The notes beneath the pieces are model-generated. The model was not told where the DNA came from. It did not search any database and saw nothing but the letters and a program-made list of their open reading frames with translations. A DNA stretch of 64,000 nt from Pseudonocardia sp. C8 (GTDB taxonomy: Bacteria; Actinomycetota; Actinomycetes; Mycobacteriales; Pseudonocardiaceae). This document shows, in pieces, positions 61,164 through 64,000 of this stretch; position 1 is the first letter of the stretch; every line of letters begins with the position of its first letter. The stretch lies in NCBI RefSeq assembly GCF_014267175.1, contig NZ_JACMTR010000002.1, positions 1,725,001 through 1,789,000 of the forward strand, written 5' to 3'. A program made the translations under genes and the position numbers.

Positions 61164-61748
61164 ATGAGCCGTTCCCGGTCACTGGTCCTGCGGACCGTGG
61201 CCTGGTGCGTGGGTGTGCTGCTGGTGGGCGCGGGACTGCTGACCGCGGTCGTCGTCGGCGCGGGGACGCTCGTCGGGCCGGCCGAGGCCCGCGCCGGCAA
61301 GCAGATCGACGGTCCCGCCGGGGCCGCCGGGGACTTCGCCCGCCTCGCCGCCGCCGATCCGGAGGCCGCGCTCCGCTCCTGCACGCCGGCCCGGGGGACC
61401 GACTTCGACGCCCTGGTCGGCGCGTTGCCCACCGGCGCGGTCCCGGCCGGGGAGCGCTACGCGGTGACCGACGGCGACGTCGTGTTCCTGTCCGCGCCGG
61501 TGGTGGGGGAGGACCTCGCCGTCGCCGACGGGGACCGCGCGGTGTGGGCCTACGGACGGCAGGGGTTCGCCGCGGTCACCGACGACGCCCGCGCGCTCTC
61601 GGCGGACCTGCCCGGCCCGGAGCTCTACGGCCTCGACGCCGCGAGCCCCGGCGTCGTCCGGGTCGCGTCCTGTGTGGACGCCGCGCAACGCGTGGCGGGG
61701 ACCGCGCCGGAGCCGGCTCAGCCGGGCTCGCCCCGCCACTTCCGGTAG
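61164..61748 (+). CDS. Membrane-anchored or secreted protein of unknown function
   Basis: 194 aa. A basic start (MSRSRSLVLRTVAW) and a hydrophobic stretch at about residues 12-37 suggest a signal anchor; the rest looks extracytoplasmic with two Cys (near 71 and 172). No family recognised. Its 3' end overlaps the convergent DUF6343 gene by 31 nt. Confidence 0.65.
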   Translation: MSRSRSLVLRTVAWCVGVLLVGAGLLTAVVVGAGTLVGPAEARAGKQIDGPAGAAGDFARLAAADPEAALRSCTPARGTDFDALVGALPTGAVPAGERYAVTDGDVVFLSAPVVGEDLAVADGDRAVWAYGRQGFAAVTDDARALSADLPGPELYGLDAASPGVVRVASCVDAAQRVAGTAPEPAQPGSPRHFR

Positions 61749-61987
61749 AGGATCCAGCACAGGTCGGCCAGCGCGATCACGGCGACCACGACCAGCACGA
61801 CGGCGAACCACCGGATCCCGGCCCCCCAGGCCAGCACCGCGCCGACGGCGGAGACGACCAGCCCGAAGCCGGCCAGCACCGCCCGGAGGGTCAGCGCGCT
61901 GCGCGCCGGTGACGCCCCGCCGATCCCGGCGGTCGGATCGTGGTGGTCGGGCAACCCCTCGCGGTAGCGCTCGCGGTCAGGACTCAT
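61718..61987 (-). CDS. DUF6343 family small membrane protein
   Basis: 89 aa from ATG 61987 with GGAGGAG upstream. ARSALTLRAVLAGFGLVVSAVGAVLAW and IRWFAVVLVVVAVIALADLCWILYRKWRG give two transmembrane helices, as in DUF6343 proteins of actinomycetes. A sigma-B-like promoter precedes it at 62025-62050. Function unknown; stress-linked expression is inferred. Confidence 0.75.
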   Translation of the reverse strand: MSPDRERYREGLPDHHDPTAGIGGASPARSALTLRAVLAGFGLVVSAVGAVLAWGAGIRWFAVVLVVVAVIALADLCWILYRKWRGEPG

Positions 61988-62024
61988 CGGCTCCTCCCGG
62001 ACCGGACCGGTGTGGGCCCCGCGG

Positions 62025-62050
62025 ATACCCGGCGCGGGGGCCCGGCACAC
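62025..62050 (-). promoter_or_regulatory. Sigma-B-like promoter (GTGT-N16-GGGTAT)
   Basis: Leftward GTGT (62047-62050), 16 nt, and GGGTAT (62025-62030) match the sigma-B/SigF consensus. It is 38 nt upstream of the DUF6343 start. Confidence 0.6.
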
Positions 62051-62143
62051 CTGCCCTGTGACGGGGCCGGCGCAGGTGAATGCGGCGCGCCGCAGCGGGA
62101 ACCCCCCATGGGACCGCGCCGCACCGAAGAGAGGAGGACCACG

Positions 62144-62722
62144 GTGGCGAACGAACTCGAGGGCCGGACCGTCGCGATCCTGGCCGCGGACGGGGTCGAG
62201 CAGGTCGAGCTGACGCAGCCGCGGGAGGAGCTGCGCCGGGCCGGTGCCCGGGTGGACGTGGTGTCCCTGTCCACCGAGCCGATCCAGTCGATGAACTCCG
62301 ACATCAACCCGGCGGAGAAGATCGAGGTCGACCGGGCGGTCACCGACGTCTCGGCCGACGACTACGACGCCCTGGTGCTGCCGGGCGGCACCGTCAACCC
62401 GGACAACCTGCGCGCCGACGAGAACGCCGTCGCGTTCGTGCAGGCGATCTTCCGGGCGGGCAAGCCGGTCGGCGCGATCTGCCACGGACCCTGGACGCTG
62501 GTCGAGGCCGACGTCGTCAAGGGACGCACGGTGACCTCCTACCCGAGCATCCGCACCGACCTGCGCAACGCCGGCGCGACCGTCGTCGACGAGCAGGTGG
62601 TCTGCGACGAGGGCCTGGTGACCAGCCGCAACCCCGGCGACCTCGACGCGTTCTGCGCGAAGCTCGTCGAGGAGTTCGCGGAGGGCAGGCACCCGGTCCA
62701 CCCGGAGGGCGCGACCGCCTGA
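62144..62722 (+). CDS. DJ-1/PfpI family protein (YhbO-like)
   Basis: 192 aa from GTG 62144 with GAGGAGG upstream. VAILAADGVEQVELTQPREEL near residue 8 holds the catalytic Glu; GAICHGPWTLVEADVVKGRTVTSYPSIRTDLRNAG contains the nucleophile-elbow Cys-His. Relatives act as glyoxalase III-type, deglycase or stress-protective hydrolases. The neighbourhood of stress genes fits. Confidence 0.92.
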   Translation: MANELEGRTVAILAADGVEQVELTQPREELRRAGARVDVVSLSTEPIQSMNSDINPAEKIEVDRAVTDVSADDYDALVLPGGTVNPDNLRADENAVAFVQAIFRAGKPVGAICHGPWTLVEADVVKGRTVTSYPSIRTDLRNAGATVVDEQVVCDEGLVTSRNPGDLDAFCAKLVEEFAEGRHPVHPEGATA

Positions 62723-62750
62723 CCGGCCCGCACGCCACCCGCACGGCACG

Positions 62751-62786
62751 ACGACGGCCCGGGACCCGCCGGTCCCGGGCCGTCGT
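62751..62786. terminator. Bidirectional terminator hairpin
   Basis: ACGACGGCCCGGGACC (62751-62766) pairs perfectly over 16 bp with 62771-62786 around the loop CGCC. It lies between the convergent PfpI and DksA/TraR-like genes. Confidence 0.75.
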
Positions 62787-62796
62787 TGCGTGCCGG

Positions 62797-63153
62797 TCAG
62801 GGTTCCACCGGCCCGGGCATCTGCGCGTCGTCCTCGGGGTGCTCGCGGCAGCGGTCGGTCTCCGGCCGGATCTCGAGGCGCTCGTCGTCGATCTCGGCGC
62901 CGCACACGGCGCAGCGGCCGTACTCGCCCCGGTCCAGGCGGGACAGCGCGGCCCGCACCCGCTCGCGGCGGCCGTCCCGGGCACCGACGGCGAGGTCGTG
63001 GTCCATGGTCTCGGTGGCCCGCGACCCGGCGTCGCCGAAGTCCAGGCCCGCGGCGGAACGGTCGTCGCCGGGGGCCGGCTGCTCGCTGCCGACACCGCCG
63101 TCGAGGCGCTCGAGCTCGTCGGTCAGCAGGGTCCGTGCCCGCTCCGGGTCCAT
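62797..63153 (-). CDS. DksA/TraR-type zinc-finger protein
   Basis: 118 aa. A helical first part with RRERVRAALSRLDRGEYGRCAVCGAEIDDERLEIRPETDRCREH gives CxxC plus CxxH, the DksA/TraR C4-type finger with His as the fourth ligand. Such proteins bind RNA polymerase or serve as small regulatory factors. A weak sigma-B-like element (GCAT-N16-GGGTAG, 63202-63227) lies upstream. Confidence 0.82.
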   Translation of the reverse strand: MDPERARTLLTDELERLDGGVGSEQPAPGDDRSAAGLDFGDAGSRATETMDHDLAVGARDGRRERVRAALSRLDRGEYGRCAVCGAEIDDERLEIRPETDRCREHPEDDAQMPGPVEP

Positions 63154-63233
63154 CGGCTCTCCTTCCCTCGTGCCCGGCCCTCCGGCCGGGGCGGTGCGGG
63201 ACTACCCCGGTCGTCGCGGGGGCATGCGGGACC

Positions 63234-63258
63234 GTTTGTGCAGGGACGCACCGGGTAA
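63234..63258 (+). promoter_or_regulatory. Sigma-B-like promoter (GTTT-N15-GGGTAA)
   Basis: GTTT (63234-63237), 15 nt, and GGGTAA (63253-63258) match the sigma-B/SigF consensus closely. It is 85 nt before the SDR gene. Confidence 0.7.
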
Positions 63259-63342
63259 CCGTGCAGCGCCGGCGGGCCCGGGCATGTCCCCCCGCCCGCG
63301 CCCGCCGGCGACCAGCACCGACGAGCACCCCGGGAGGACCCC

Positions 63343-64000
63343 GTGCCCGAGAGCCCGCCCGCCCAGCAGCAGCCCCCGCCCGGCGGCACCGGCCCGATGG
63401 ACCCGCACCCCCGGGACGAGATGCGCGGCTACCGCGGGCGCGACCTCCTGGCCGGCACGGTCGCGCTGGTCACCGGCGGGGACTCCGGGATCGGCCGAGC
63501 GGTCTGCGTCGCCTTCGCCAAGGAGGGCGCCGACGTCGCGCTCGCCTACCTCTCCGAGGACGGCGACGCCGAGCACACGGCCGGGCTCGTCCGGGCCGAG
63601 GGACGGCGCTGCCTCATGCTGCGCGGCGACCTCGGCGACGCCGGGCACTGCACGGAGGTCGTCCGGCGCACCGTCGGCGAGCTCGGCCGGCTGGACACGG
63701 TGGTCAACAACGTGGCCACCCAGGAGCCGTACGACTCGCTCACCGACATCTCCGACGAGCAGTGGCTACGCACGTTCGAGGTCAACGTGCACAGCTTCTT
63801 CCGGGTCACCCGGGCCGCGCTGGAGCACCTGCCCGACGGTGGCGCGATCATCAACACCGGATCGGTCAACGGGTTGCGCGGCAACAAGTCCCTGCTCGAC
63901 TACTCGGCCACCAAGGGGGCGGTGCAGTCGCTGACGTACTCGCTGGCCCAGTCGCTCACGCCGCGGAACATCCGGGTCAACTGCGTGGCACCCGGCCCGG
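63343..64000 (+). CDS. Short-chain dehydrogenase (YhdF/YghA-like), 3' end outside window
   Basis: Partial, 219 codons present from GTG 63343 with GGGAGG upstream. A proline-rich N-terminus (PPAQQQPPPGG) and then ALVTGGDSGIGRAVCVAFAKEGADVALAY are typical of general-stress SDRs such as YhdF. NTGSVNGLRGNKSLLDYSATKGA carries Ser, Tyr and Lys of the active site. The reading frame is open at the window edge. Confidence 0.92.
   Translation, partial: MPESPPAQQQPPPGGTGPMDPHPRDEMRGYRGRDLLAGTVALVTGGDSGIGRAVCVAFAKEGADVALAYLSEDGDAEHTAGLVRAEGRRCLMLRGDLGDAGHCTEVVRRTVGELGRLDTVVNNVATQEPYDSLTDISDEQWLRTFEVNVHSFFRVTRAALEHLPDGGAIINTGSVNGLRGNKSLLDYSATKGAVQSLTYSLAQSLTPRNIRVNCVAPGP

Overview
The window is about 73% G+C and reads like an actinomycete chromosome, most plausibly Pseudonocardia or a close relative. 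This rests on heavy GTG start usage, 4-nt stop/start overlaps inside operons, DUF5313 and DUF6343 proteins, a maleylpyruvate-isomerase-like (DinB-fold) protein, dense catabolic regulators, and leaderless and sigma-B-like promoter signatures. The genus is inference. No mobile element, CRISPR array, tRNA or phage gene was seen.

Layout. 1-3049: the 3' part of a 23S rRNA gene, a complete 5S rRNA gene and a strong intrinsic terminator. 3.1-9.9 kb: small regulator/enzyme pairs (VOC+GntR, TetR|VOC, alpha/beta hydrolase+TetR, YgiD-type dioxygenase, OhrR-like MarR|DUF5313). 9.9-12.8 kb: kynurenine operon kynU-paaX-like-kynA. 12.8-18.3 kb: esterase, AraC, M20 peptidase with MHS transporter, LysR. 18.3-25.1 kb: anthraniloyl-CoA-type (or salicylyl-CoA) catabolic cluster: fused FAD monooxygenase/old-yellow-enzyme reductase, two thioesterases, cupin, FAH hydrolase and a divergent PaaK-type CoA ligase. 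25.1-29.0 kb: hydroxyacid dehydrogenase, HpcH/HpaI aldolase, ACS-type transporter and GntR. 29.1-33.5 kb: IorA/IorB-type 2-oxoacid oxidoreductase plus RidA. 33.6-42.8 kb: MarR/DUF385, RibD-C, PaaX, MHS transporter, thiolase-like/OB-fold pair, cyclase-family hydrolase, IclR, acyl-CoA synthetase. 42.6-53.0 kb: flavin monooxygenase and SDR, AraC, a second cyclase-family hydrolase with a Crt-like oxidoreductase, AraC, luciferase-like oxidoreductase, AAHS transporter, maleylpyruvate-isomerase-like protein. 53.1-57.3 kb: MFS transporter, a HOD/AqdC-like cofactor-free quinolone dioxygenase, MarR, FAD monooxygenase. 57.3-64 kb: small proteins, AlkB-rubredoxin fusion with ferredoxin, PucR-type regulator, then probable stress genes (DUF6343, PfpI, DksA/TraR-like, SDR), several with sigma-B-like promoters.

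How it may work together. Three independent blocks point to anthranilate. kynA/kynU would make it from tryptophan. The HOD/AqdC-like and FAD monooxygenase pair would make N-acylanthranilate from 4-quinolones. The ligase and fused monooxygenase/reductase would activate anthranilate as anthraniloyl-CoA and dearomatise it. Two cyclase-family (KynB/isatin hydrolase-type) enzymes and several hydrolases are candidates for the missing deformylase/deacylase step, and IorAB could handle indolepyruvate-type oxoacids. The window therefore looks like a catabolic island for indole/quinolone/anthranilate compounds, with a local regulator for most operons. Individual family calls are mostly firm; substrates are inferred.
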